DNA of 64,000 bases from Saccharum officinarum. Lineage: Eukaryota > Streptophyta > Magnoliopsida > Poales > Poaceae. The position numbers were made by a program, and so were the translations under genes. Of the stretch, positions 9,807 to 21,461 are shown in pieces. Every line of letters starts with the position of its first letter. Position 1 is the stretch's first letter. The notes under the pieces are model-generated. The model made no database searches. It saw nothing but the letters and a program-made list of their open reading frames with translations, and was not told the origin of the DNA. The stretch covers positions 21,057,511 to 21,121,510 of the forward strand of contig CM036159.1 in the NCBI GenBank assembly GCA_020631735.1. The letters are read 5' to 3'.

Positions 9807-10604
9807 TGTAAGGTCCAAATGGCTAGAGTGGGGTGAATAGCCTATTTAAAATTTCTACAAGAATTACTTAACCACAAGTTAGTATGAAAGGTGGCGAAGC
9901 AAAAGCACTAGCTCTAACTAATTAAGCAAGCCACCTACACAAGTCTAGTACAAGGATATCCACTAAACACAACAACAACTATAAGCTAGAAACAAGAAGT
10001 AATACGAGAGGAGAGCTTCGAGAGATTATACCGCCGTGTAGAGAAGAGAAGTACCAATCAATCAACCACACAAGAGAAATCATCGGGAAGAGAATGACAC
10101 AAGAATTTATCCCGAGGTTCACTTGCTTCCCGGCAAGCTACTCCCCGTTGTGGCGATACACCCACTTGTCGGTTCACGAACTAATCGACTATCAAGAGTC
10201 GAGCCCTCGGCGGGCACCGCACAACCGCACACAAGATGGGGATCCTCCAAGCCACAAGCTTCACTAGAGTATCTAATTTGCGAACTTCCGCAGGGAAGGA
10301 TCAAGAACCCCTTACAACACTTGGTGAAGGCTCCAACAATCTTCAATTGCGAGCTCAATCACCTCCGCTGCACCAAGCCGTCTACCGTGTCGGGAAACAC
10401 GGAAGAGTAACAAGAAATCCGCAGCAACTCGAAGATCAAGTGCCTCTAGAATGCAACTCTCAAGCAATGCACTTGAATCTCACTCAATCTCACTCAAGAT
10501 GTGCAACTAATCAAAGAGATGAGTGGAGGGGTTGTTCTCTAGCTTAAAGTATGTCTCTAGGTCTCAAAATGTGCAAGAGTTACCCTCAAACCCCGGCCAA
10601 CGTC

Positions 10605-10612
10605 TATTTATA
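10605..10612 (-). promoter_or_regulatory. TATA box of the Copia 2 3-prime LTR
   Basis: TATAAATA on the minus strand, just downstream of the GACCGGACGCG array. The same box occurs at 19060-19067 in the other LTR. Confidence 0.65.
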
Positions 10613-10659
10613 ACGAAGGGGTACGCAGCTAGCCGTTACGGACGACACAGTTCAAAACG

Positions 10660-11175
10660 GGATGACCGGACGCGCCGGTCAGGGTGACCGGACGCGTCCG
10701 GTCACTACAGGACAAGCATGAACAGTGCGCGTCAGAAGTTACCGTTGCTATGACCGGACGCGCTCTAGCGTATGACCGGACGCGCCGATCGCTCAGCACC
10801 GCGAGCCCGCGAAGCAACGACCGGATGCGCCCTAGCGAATGACCGGACGCGACAGTGCCAGCGTCCGATTAGAGTCCAGTAAGCTCCCTCAACGACCGGA
10901 CGCGTCCGATCGTACGTGACCGGACGCGCCGCGCGTCCGATCATCACTCCTGCGCTCTCTGCCCCTCTGGACGCCTGACCGGACGCGCCGGTTCCGTGAA
11001 GGACCGGACGTGTCGGTCGCTCACTCTGCTTTTGCGCATAGGTGAACTGACCGGACGCGCTGGTCAGGCCAGACCATCGTCCGGTCACTAACCCTAGGCG
11101 CAGTGAACGAAAGAACTGACCGGACGCGCTGGTCAAACCGTGACCGCGTCCGGTGCAGCGTCCGGTCACCACAGT
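10660..11175 (-). repeat. Array of GACCGGACGCG motifs in the U3 of Copia 2
   Basis: At least ten exact copies of GACCGGACGCG plus several one-base variants (GACCGGATGCG, GACCGGACGTG) occur in about 500 bp, separated by irregular unique spacers. Some are paired into palindromes, including a perfect 20-mer at 10685-10704. The matching array in the other LTR spans about 19115-19650. Confidence 0.85.
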
Positions 11176-11818
11176 GACCTCCGTTCGCCTCCGTTTCTTT
11201 TCCAACTTCTGACGCAGTAGAAAATAGGCGTTTCACTTCCCCAAAAAGCGCCGAATCCTGCCTCGCAAGCTCGGCGAGAGGGAGAGAGGAACCCAAACCC
11301 CTCTCTACCGGTTAAACTCCACCGCCTTCGCAAAAGTGCTAACACCACCAAGTGTATACCACCATGTGCATGTGTGTTAGCATTTCACAATCATTTCTCA
11401 AGGCGTTATGTTAGCTCTTTACTAGATCCTAATGCATATGCTCAAGACAATGTCTAGTGGCACTTGATTCCCGAGCTAACTGTGATTGCCCCTCTTGATA
11501 GTCGGCTATGTATCCTAAACCGGTCAATCACTTCTCTACTTATCTTAGACCGGCAAAAGGAAAACCCTATGGTTATACCTTTGCCTTGCGCTCTTAGATC
11601 CTTCTCTTCCACTTGATCATCATGTCCTTCCTTTTATGTGCATCTCCACCATGATCATCATTTCATGTCCATGCACCATCTCTTTGTGATCTTGTGGCCA
11701 CCACTCCTTGCCACATACACCTTCATCACATGTGTTGCTTATGCCTAACTCAAAACACTTAACACATGGCATTAGCAACTTGGTGTTATTAATTACCAAA
11801 ACTAAACTTGGGCTTTCA

Positions 11819-11832
11819 ATCTCCCCCTTTTT
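11819..11832 (-). other. Polypurine tract of Copia 2
   Basis: AAAAAGGGGGAGAT on the minus strand, directly next to the 3-prime LTR start (TGAAAG). This is the expected priming site for plus-strand DNA synthesis. Confidence 0.85.
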
Positions 11833-12929
11833 GGTAATTGATGACAACCATCACAAAGATATGAAATGAAATCAATTTTTAATTTCGATAGTATTAGCTC
11901 CCCCTACATATGTGCTTCCATGAGTTTGGTTCAATTATGCACATATGTATAGATTTAAATTTTGGGAGAGTTACTACTATAAAATTGATGCTAAGGTATA
12001 TAGAATGGACCTTTGAAGCGTGATACCAATCGGAGTTGCCTTTATATACCATCCTTAGCATCGATGTAGCTAGACACCACTTGTAATACATCACTTGTAA
12101 AGATCACAAACACTAAAGTACCCCGTGAGATCAACATTATAAGTAAAAGGTGTCTAGATACCACTTGTAAAGCTACTCTTAACAAAACATCATTCAAGTT
12201 CTATATCTAGCATACACCATTCAATCATGAATATCGAAATTAAACTTTGCAATGCAACATTTCATCATGTTAATGCACATACAAATGCAACAAATAATCC
12301 ATGAGCTTGTTCCCCCTACTTATGTGCTCAAATTTAATTTCTCTCCCCTTACTATATCTTTTCTCTCCCCCTTACTATATCTTTCTCCCTCTTTGTGACT
12401 TTTCTATCTTTGTGCTTTCTCTCCCCCTTTTTATATCTTTCTTGCTCTTTGCAATATCTTTGTGACTTTTCTCTCCCCCTTTGTCAACAATCACCAAAAA
12501 GGTGCCAATTTTAGTGAGAGATAAGTCAATCAATTATGAGGGAGTCCAAATTATGGTTCAACCTAGATCACTTGCCTAGAATATGTAATTCGGTTTGATG
12601 CAAGGACAAGCTTTTTCACACCTCATAAAGTATAAGGGTTATCTTGACCATGTTGAATTACACGTCATGAGCTCGTTTTCTAGATTCAACACTAGGTTTG
12701 CAAGCCCACAAACATGTCATATACTCCCACTAGATCAATCAAACATAGAAGCAATAGTGGTACCATATATACATCAAAATCATTTGATTTTCATGAATGA
12801 GCCTATTTGTCATGCAAATATGTCTATATGTTCTAAACATGTCCTTAGCAAAGTATGGATGATATGTCAAACAACTTTACCTTGCTATGTCGGAGGAGAG
12901 GCATGTCATATGAGAATGTGGGGGTGCAC
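11833..12929 (-). other. Copia 2 internal region between pol and polypurine tract
   Basis: About 1.1 kb of AT-rich sequence with several CTCCCC(C)TT tracts (near 12347, 12363, 12420, 12473) that look like extra purine-rich tracts on the minus strand. No envelope-like or other conserved frame was seen. Confidence 0.6.
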
Positions 12930-15900
12930 TCATTTCAAGTTGGAGAAGTCAAGTATGTTCAATTCATTCTTTAACTTGTAAAATCTCTTCTCATCAAGTG
13001 GCTTTGTAAAGATATCGGCTAGTTGATCTTCGGTGCCAATGCTCTCAATGCAAATATCACCCTTTTGTTGATGGTCTCTTATGAAGTGATGCCTTATGTC
13101 AATGTGCTTGGTTCTTGAATGTTGAACCGGATTTTGTGTCATCTTGATAGCACTTTCATTGTCACAAAACAATGGTACATTCTTGAACTTGATTCCAAAA
13201 TCATTCAAGGTGGCCTTCATCCAAAGCAATTATGCACAACAACTACCGGCACTAATGTATTCGGCCTCGGCGGTAGATAGTGCAACACTATTTTGTTTCT
13301 TTGATAACCATAAAACAAGAGACCTTCCAAGCAATTGACAAGTGCCACTTGTGCTCATTCTATCAATCTTGCATCCACCATAGTCAGAGTCCGAATATCT
13401 AATCAACTCAAAATTAGACCCCTTGGGATACCATAATCCAACATCATGAGTGTCCTTAAGATATCTCAATATTCGCTTGATTGCTTTTAAGTGATTTTCT
13501 CTAGGTGAAGCTTGATATCTTGCACACTTGCACACACTAAACATCACATCCGGCCTAGAAGCGGTGACATAGAGCAAACTTCCAATCATGGACCGGTATA
13601 GCTTTTGATCTACCATGTTTCCACTATCATCAATACCCAATTGATCATTAGTGCCCATTGGTGTACTCATTTGCTTAGCTTCTTGCAATCCAAACTTCTT
13701 GATCATGTCCTTGATGTACTTGCCTTGACTTACAAAAGTGACATTCTTCATTTGCTTGATTTGAAGTCCAAGGAAGTAACTAAGCTCTCCAATCATAGAC
13801 ATCTCAAACTCATTAGCCATCATATTTCCAAACTCTTCATAAAAATCTTGATTGGTTGATCCAAAAATGATATCATCCACATAGATTTACAACACAAACA
13901 AGTCATTTCTAAGCTTCTTGGTGAAGAGAGTGGTGTCAACCTTTCCCATCTTGAACCCTTTAGAGAGGAGAAAGTCCCTCAACCTCTCATACTATGCTCT
14001 AGGTGCTTGCTTCAAACCATACAATGCCTTCTTTAGCTTGTAAACATGGTCGGGCTTCTTGTCATCTTTAAAACCGGGAGGTTGCTCAACATAAACTTCT
14101 TCATTGATGTAGCCATTGAGAAATGCACTTTTGACATCCATTTGATAGAGCTTGATGTTGTGTGCACAAGCATATGCTAATAAGATTCTAATTGCCTCCA
14201 ATCTTGTAACCGGTGCATATGTCTCTCCAAAGTCAAGACCCTCAACTTGTGTGTAACCTTGTGCTACCAATCTTGCTTTGTTTCTCACAACTACACTATC
14301 TTGATCTTGCTTGTTTCTAAAGACCCACTTAGTACCAATCACATTGTAGTTCTTTGGCCTCTCAACAAGTTTCCAAACTTGATTTCTAGTGAAGTTGTTT
14401 AGCTCTTTATGCATGGCATTTACCCAATCAGAATCCTTCAAAGCATCTTCTAATTTCTTAGGTTCTTCAAGTGACACAAATGAGTAGTGCTCACAAAAGG
14501 ATGCTAGTCTTGATCTAGTTTGAACACCACTTTGAATTCCACCAATGATTTGGTCCAATGGATGATCTCTTGCAATACTAGTAGGTTGGAGTATTGGGAG
14601 TTGATTGCTTCCACTTGTTTGACCTTGAACTTAAGCTTCATCATGAGAACCACTAGAGCTTGCTTGATTTGTATCAATTTGCACACTTTGGTTGATCACA
14701 TGAATATCATCATCATCAACTTGCCTTGGCCTAACATCACCAATGTCCATGTTCTTCATTGCATTTGACAATTGATCTCCTCTCACATCATCAAGGTTTT
14801 GAGCTTCATTTTAAGATCCTTGGGTTTCATCAAACTCAACATCATGAACTTCTTCCAAGGTGCCATTTGTCAGATTTCAAACTCTATATGCTTTGCTTGT
14901 GATAGAATAACCAAGTAAGAACCCTTCATCACATTTCTTTTCAAACTTGCTTAATCTAGTGCCTTTCTTGAGAATATAGCATTTGCAACCAAACACTCTA
15001 AAGTATGCAATGTTGGGCTTTCTTCAATTCAATAGCTCATATGGTGTCTTCCCAAGCTTCCGATGGCAATAGAGACGGTTGCTATAATAGCAAGCCGTGT
15101 TGATAGCTTCACTCCAAAATGAATGACTCACATTGTATTCGCTAAGCATTGATCTAGCCATGTCAATTAAGGTTCTATTTTTTCTTTTAACTACACCATT
15201 GGATTGAGGAGTGTATGTTGGAGAGAATTGATATCCAATACCAAGATTGTCACACAATTCATCAATTCTTGTGTTCTTGAACTCACTACCATTGTCACTT
15301 CTAATCTTCTTGATGGTAGTCTCAAACTCATTTTGCACCCTCTTAACAAAAGACTTGAATAGATCATAAACATCACTCTTGTCATAAAGAAAGAACACCC
15401 AAGTGTATCTCGTGTAGTCATCAACAATCACAAAACCATACTTGTTGCCACCAATGCTAGTGTATGTTGTTGGCCCAAACAAGTCCATGTGCAATAGCTC
15501 AAATGCCTTTGATGTGCTCATTTCACTCTTACTAGGATGTGGATTTCCAACTTGTTTGCCGGCTTAACAAGCACTACATGGTTTATCCTTTTCAAAAGTC
15601 ACATCTTTCAAGCCTCTAACTAAGTCATGCCTCAAAAGTTTGTTCAATTGTTTCATTCCAACATGACCAAGCCTTCTATGCCATAACCAACCCATACTAG
15701 ATTTGCTAAGCAAGCATGATGTCAATTGTGTCTCACTATCATTGAAGTCAACCAAGTATAAGCTACCATGTCTAAATCCTTTGAATATCAAATTTGATCC
15801 ATCAACACTTATGACTTCAACATCATCACTACCAAATATGCACTTGAAGCCAAGATCATAAAGTTGTGCCACCGATAAAAGATTGAAATCTAAGCTCTCA

Positions 15901-18200
15901 ACTAGCAACACATTAGATATGCTCATGTCATTTGAGATAGTAATTTTACCAAGCCCTTGACCTTGCCTTTCTTGTTGTTGCCGAAAGTGATAGCATCAAA
16001 ACCACCATTTTGACTTGTATCAATTGATTTGAACATACAAGAATCCCCGGTCATATGTTGAGTGCACCCACTATCAAGCACCCAATGCCTTCCTCTGGCT
16101 TTGTAATTGACCTACAAGACAAGATCAATTCTTTTTAGGTACCCAAACTTGTTTGGGTCCTCTAAGGTTAGTGACCAAGCTCTTTGGTACCCAAATGACT
16201 TTCTTCTTTGAGCCCATCCATGGTGTACCAATGAACTTAGCATGAACACCATTTGTACCCTTGGTAAGTATATAGAAGGAATCAAACTTAATTGAGGATA
16301 CATTAGCATTGGATTTCTTGTTCATGCATTGTTGCTCTATGTGACCAACTTGCTTGCACACTTTGCAATAGCTACCTTTGTTCTTCACAAAACGAGTCTT
16401 GTGAGGAGCAAAAGCGGCCTTGCCTTTCTTGGGGTTATAGCCCAATCCCTCTTTATAGAGAGAAGCCCTTTGGCTACCCAAGCACATAAGCAAGCGGTCC
16501 TCACCATCATAAGCCTTAGCTAAGGTGTGATTGAGCTCTTTTACCTCCTTCTTGAGATTTTCATTCTCAACTATTAGTGTGGAATCACAAGTGAAACCAT
16601 CACTACTAGATGAGGATGATGTAGATGCACTACATGAGGGGTTAGTGGGAGCAACAACAATAGGCTTATGAAAAGATTCATCAATTATATCACATGATAT
16701 GCCTATGTTGCAAGTTTTAGCTTTCTCAACATTAGTTGGCATGTTTTCACATTTTTGAACTAGAGAGGAATGAGCTTCTTCAAGCTTAGTGTGAGATTTT
16801 TGAAGCTTCTTATGGTCTACCTTTAGACTCTCATAAGATGCCCTAAGCTCATCAAGTTCTTGCATAAGATTTTTCTTATCCTTAAGCATGCCCTTGCACT
16901 CCTTTCTAGATTCTTTAAAATGTTGAGTGCAATCTTCTAACATAGTGATTAGTTCATCTTTAGTGAATTCTTCTTCATCACTATCACTATCACTAGCATT
17001 ATCATGATCACTCTCATCATCGGATGATACCTTAGTGGCCTTAGCCATGAAGCACGATGGAGTGTCGAAGATGGAGACCTTCTCTTAGATGGCAATGCTA
17101 GCATGTCCCTTCTTCTTGCTCTTGTTGTCATCCTCATCATCACTTGAGGAGTCATCACTATCCCATGTAGCAACATGAGAATCATTCTTCTTATAAGAGC
17201 TCTCTTTCTTTTCTTGCTTCTTCTTTTGCTTCTTCCTTTCCTTCTTGATAGCATCTTCACCATCACTATCATAAGGACACTTTGCAATGAGATGGTCCTT
17301 GCTATGGCATCTAAAGCATCTCATGGTATGCTCATTCTTCTTGTAAGAGTTCTTCCTCCTTCTTGCACGAAAGCCCTTCTTCTTCATGAATTTGCCAAAT
17401 TGTTTGACAAAGAGAGTCATCTTCTCATCAATGTCATCACTATCACAAGAGCTTGAGTCTTCATCACTTGATGATTCAATCTTGGATTTGTCCTTGGATG
17501 TGGTGGCTTTGAATGCCACACTCTTCTTCTTCTCATCATCCTTCTTCTTATTTTTCTTCTTCTTCTTCTTTACCAACTCATCCTTCTTATCATCTTCTCT
17601 ATATGAATCATCGGTCATCACTTCTTGAAATATTTGTTGAGAAGTTGAATCCTTCAATGTAGTCCTTACTAGCACGGTGATCAATGTATCAAATCTCTTG
17701 GGCAAGCTTCTCAAGAACTTCATAGAGAATTGGTTATCCTTGACCTCCTCACCAAGTGCCTTGAGCTCATTGATAATGACTTGTAACCTATGAAACATCT
17801 CTGGTACACTCTCATCATCTTGCATCTTGAAGCTTGAAAATTTTTCTTGCAAGATATATGCTTTAGCGGTCTTTGTGCCTTCGGTGCCCTCAAATGTTTC
17901 TTCTAGCTTGGCCCAAGCATCATGAGCAATCTCAATGTTCTTTACTTGCTCAAAGATCTTGTCATCTAGTGCCTCATGAAGAGCAATAATGGCAATGTCA
18001 TTGCATTGGAGCTTCTTCTCTTCCACCGGTGTAGGTGCTTCCGGATTAGCAACCTCAAATTTTGTTTCGGTGACCTTCCACACTTCTCTATTGATTGACT
18101 TTAGGTGTGCGGTCATCTTAACCTTCCAATATACATAATTTGTGCCATCAAAGTGAGGTGCCTTCTTAGTGTTGTTGATGTGCAAGCTTAATTGAGCCAT
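12930..18200 (-). pseudogene. Copia 2 gag-pol polyprotein, broken by nonsense codons only
   Basis: A single frame runs the full 5,271 nt (1,757 codons); every domain block falls in it. Gag starts MAQLSLHINNTKKAPHFDGT, then knuckle CFRCHSKDHLIAKC. After a stop at 17085 come a Ser/Asp-rich coiled-coil part and a second knuckle CKVCKQVGHIEQQC, then protease LDSGCTQHM (near 16070), pre-integrase LWHRRLGH, integrase (HMDLFGP, SDNGSEF), RT start (WKLVERPKN), YVDD and RNase H (RYSDSDYGG, ALSTAEAEYI). Stops include 17087-17085, 16127-16125, 15566-15564, 13991-13989 (where Trp is expected) and 13889-13887 and 13232-13230 (where Gln is expected). The integrase catalytic Glu is Lys (NGVVKRKNRT), so that enzyme would be dead even without the stops. 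Confidence 0.93.
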
Positions 18201-18247
18201 TTCTTTTTCACCGTAGGTTGTTAAGCCTCAAATAGACGGTGCCTCGG

Positions 18248-18258
18248 CTCTGATACCA
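18248..18258 (-). other. Primer binding site of Copia 2 (initiator tRNA-Met)
   Basis: TGGTATCAGAG on the minus strand, two bases inside the 5-prime LTR boundary at 18261. Confidence 0.92.
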
Positions 18259-18260
18259 CT

Positions 18261-20295
18261 TGTAAGGTCCAAATGGCTAGAGGGGGGGTGAATAGCCTAT
18301 TTAAAACTTCTACAAGAATTACTTAACCACAAGTTAGTATGAAAGGTGGCGAAGCAAAAGCACTAGCTCTAACTAATTAAGCAAGCCACCTACACAAGTC
18401 TAGTACAAGGCTATCCACTAAACACAATAACAACTATAAGCTAGAAACAAGAAGTAATACGAGAGGAGAGCTTCGAGAGATTATACCGCCGTGTAAAGAA
18501 GAGAAGTACCAATCAATCAACCACACAAGAAAAATCCTCGGGAAGAGAATGACACAAGAATTTATCCTGAGGTTCACTTGCTTCCCGGCAAGCTACTCCC
18601 CGTTGTGGCAATACACCCACTTGTCGGTTCGCGAACTAATCGACTATCAAGAGTCGAGCCCTCGGCGGGCACCGCACAACCGCACACAAGATGGGGATCC
18701 TCCAAGCCACGAGCTTCACTAGAGTATCCAATTTGCGAACTTCCGCGGGGAAGGATCAAGAACCCCTTACAACACTTGGTGAAGACTCCAACAATCTCCA
18801 ATTGCGAGCTCAATCACCTCCGCTGCACCAAGCCGTCTACCGTGTCGGGAAACACGGAAGAGTAATAAGAAATCCGCAGCAACTCGAAGATCAAGTGCCT
18901 CTAGAATGCAACTCTCAAGTAATGCACTTGAATCTCACTCAATCTCACTCAAGATGTGCAACTAATCAAAGAGATGAGTGGAGGGGTTGTTCTCTAGCTC
19001 AAAGTATGTCTCTAGGTCTCAAAATGTGCAAGAGTTACCCTCAAACCCCGGCCAACGTCTATTTATAACGAAGGGGTACGCAGCTAGCCGTTACGGACGA
19101 CACAGTTCAAAACGGGATGACCGGACGCGCCGGTCAGGGTGACCAGACGCGTCCGGTCACTACAGGACAAGCGTGAACAGTGCGCGTCAGAAGTTACCGT
19201 TGCTATGACCGGACGCGCTCTAGCGTATGACCGGACGCGCTGGTCAACTGACCGGACACGCCGATCACTCAGCACCACGAGCCTGCGAAGCAACGACCGG
19301 ACGCGCCCTAGCGAATGACCGGACGCGACAGTGCCAGCGTCCGGTTAGAGTCTAGTAAGCTCCCTCAACGACCGGACGTGTCCGATCGTACGTGACCGGA
19401 CGCGCCGCGTGTCCGATCATCACTCATGCGCTCTCTGCCCCTCTGGACGCCTGACCGGACGCGCCGGTTCCGTGAAGGATCGGACACGTCGGTCGCTCAC
19501 TCTACTTCTGCGCACATGTGAACTGACCAGATGCGCTGGTCTGGCCAGACCAGCGTCCGGTCACTAACCCTAGGCGCAGTGACTGAAATAACTGACCGGA
19601 CACGCTGGTCAAACCGTGACCGCGTCCAGTGCAGCGTCCGGTCACCACAGTGACCTCCGTTCGCCTCCGTTTCTTTTCCAACTTCCGACGCAGTAGAAAA
19701 TAGGCGTTTCACTTCCCCAAAAAGCGTCGAATCCCGCCTCGCAAGCTCGACGGGAGGGAGAGAGGAACCCAAACCCCTCTCTACCGCTTAAACTCCACCG
19801 CCTTCGTAAAAGTGCTAACACCACCAAGTGTATACCACCATGTGCATGTGTGTTAGCATTTCACAATCATTTCTCAAGGCGTTATGTTAGCTCTTTACTA
19901 GATCCTAATGCATATGCTCAAGATAATGTCTAGTGGCACTTGATTCTCGAGCTAACTGTGATTGCCCCTCTTGATAGTCGGCTATGTATCCTAAACTCGG
20001 TCAATCACTTCTCTACTCATCTTAGACCGGCAAAAGGAAAACCCTATGGTTATACCTTTGCCTTGCGCTCTTTGATCCTTCTCTTCCACTTGATCATCAT
20101 GTCCTTCCTTTTATGTGCATCTCCACCACGATCATCATTTTATGTCCATGCACCATCTCTTTGTGATCTTGTGGCCACCACTCCTTGCCACATACACCTT
20201 CATCACATGTGTTGCTTATGCCTAACTCAAAACACTTAACACATGGCATTAGCAACTTGGTGTTATTAATTACCAAAACCAAACTTGGGCTTTCA
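18261..20295 (-). repeat. 5-prime LTR of Copia 2
   Basis: 2,035 bp, same layout as the 3-prime LTR: motif array about 19650-19115, TATA box at 19060-19067. Many differences from the other LTR turn a CG or CCG into TG or CA, for example in the palindrome near 19140. Confidence 0.93.
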
Positions 20296-20465
20296 CCTGT
20301 TCATGGTTTTTCATTTTTTTATTTTTCCTATTTGATTTACGGAGACGAGCAAAGCAACCGCCTCCGTAAAGTCACCATTAACGGTGACCATTGATTGAAG
20401 GCAGTTGCAATGCCCGCCTCCATTAATACAAAACGATCACCTCCATTAAAGTTTACTTAGCAGTG

Positions 20466-20531
20466 ACTCACTCAGCCATGATTTCCCTGATATGTCCAAA
20501 CTCAAAAGGTTAAAAAAGAGTGTCTTCTTTA
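20466..20531. repeat. Copy B of the local duplication, right part
   Basis: CACTCAGCCATGATTT and GAGTGTCTTCTTTA match copy A at 2745-2802. It continues after the MITE at 20821-20865 (TGTGGCG-ACCCC matches 2818-2833), then similarity ends. Confidence 0.8.
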
Positions 20532-20820
20532 GGCCAGTCTCAGTGGGAGTTTCATACAAGTTTCATTTGCATTTAATACCCTGCCACATATGCATTTTGA
20601 TGACATGACAATGTTTTAACGAAGAGAGAAATGAGTTTCATGCGGATGAAACTCTATTGGCACGATTACCAACTCTCTATGAGTCTTAGAATTAAATGTC
20701 TGTGAAACTCTAGAATAAAACTTTGCATTGAAAGTGAGTGTTTCATCCCAATTTTATTTCATTCTATGTGACATGGCGGTTTTGGAAACAACGCATTGAA
20801 ACTCTCCACTGAGACTGGCC
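20532..20820. mobile_element. MITE with GGCCAGTCTCAGTGG ends
   Basis: 289 bp with terminal inverted repeats GGCCAGTCTCAGTGG and CCACTGAGACTGGCC. Copy A (2793-2810) shows the empty site, TTCTTTA directly followed by CACC. The flanks TTA and TTG fit a 3 bp duplication of PIF/Harbinger (Tourist) type with one later change. Confidence 0.85.
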
Positions 20821-21461
20821 TTGCACCTTGATACGTACGGTAGTGTGGCGAACCCCTTTTTGGTTGCTTGAGTACATCTATAAGCTCTATAAAGCTAAAC
20901 CCCACTAGCTAATTCTCTAAACATGCAAGTGATCCACCTAAGCAATCCACTATCAGATGCATTTATGACCAACTAGCATTTGCACTTATGATCTACATGT
21001 TATCAAGACACATCATCCACTAACATGCATTTAGTTGTCCACATCAGCGTGCCATGCCATCCACTAACATTAACTTATAATTGTTGATCCCTTTATATAA
21101 GTAATTTTATTCCAAATCATCAGCAATTGCGCGGCATATTCACCTAGTTTCTCTTACGTACAAGTGATTATTGTGGTATTTATGTTATCAACAAGACAAA
21201 CATATTATGGGGCACGGTATAAGTGGCCACTTGTACATACCATTTGTTCTATGTAGGACATACATTAGTTATATAAAATTCGTGTGCGGGTATCATTTTC
21301 CATGAGTCTTAAATCCTTAGAGAAATAAATTAGTAGGCGGTTGTTTGTATGCATGAAACCCATGCTATGATGATTTGTATCGGTGTTCGATGATAGGTTG
21401 ATATGGAACAATATATGAGAAGAAATGTTGAAGCATGAAGGGGTGAACCGGTCAAGAAACC
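20821..21461. other. Intergenic, AT-rich
   Basis: The first about 45 bp belong to copy B. The rest has no reading frame, repeat or element end that I could recognise. Confidence 0.5.

Larger units (their letters stand above)
9807..11818 (-). repeat. 3-prime LTR of Copia 2
   Basis: 2,012 bp. In element direction it starts at 11818 (TGAAAGCCC), carries the GACCGGACGCG array (about 11170-10660), then a TATA box near 10612, and ends CCTTACA at 9807. It is 23 bp shorter than the other LTR; most of that is a 21 bp motif unit missing near 10780. Confidence 0.93.
9807..20295 (-). mobile_element. Copia LTR retrotransposon 2, decayed, inserted in the CACTA element
   Basis: The element reads right to left. 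LTRs of about 2.0 kb (5-prime 18261-20295, 3-prime 9807-11818) begin TG and end CA. A 5 bp duplication CCTGT flanks it (9802-9806, 20296-20300). It has an initiator-Met primer site and a polypurine tract. Its polyprotein keeps the Copia order but carries many stop codons. The LTRs differ by scattered substitutions and small indels, so it is clearly older than Copia 1. Confidence 0.95.
8909..20465. mobile_element. Non-autonomous CACTA (En/Spm-type) DNA transposon
   Basis: The left end is CACTACTACACAAATG and the right end, read inward, is CACTGCTAAGTAAACT. A 3 bp duplication ACT flanks it (8906-8908, 20466-20468), which is the CACTA rule. Sub-terminal regions carry inverted short repeats built on GGAGGCGG/CCGCCTCC, the presumed transposase sites. 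Without the Copia 2 insertion (9807-20300) the element would be only about 1,063 bp and has no transposase, so it needs a partner in trans. The empty site is seen in copy A near 2750. Confidence 0.87.

Noticed and set aside
10660..11175. Regularly repeated GACCGGACGCG as a CRISPR array
   Set aside because: Repeats are only 11 bp, spacing is irregular, and the sequence is a plant LTR.
10119..11351. Frames inside the Copia 2 LTRs (also 18574-19827)
   Set aside because: The same frames recur in both LTRs because the LTRs are duplicates; they cross the motif array and have no recognised domain.
16949..17287. Second-frame Met/Arg-rich protein over the gag region
   Set aside because: A shadow of the Copia 2 gag frame, which carries the zinc knuckle and the collinear domains.
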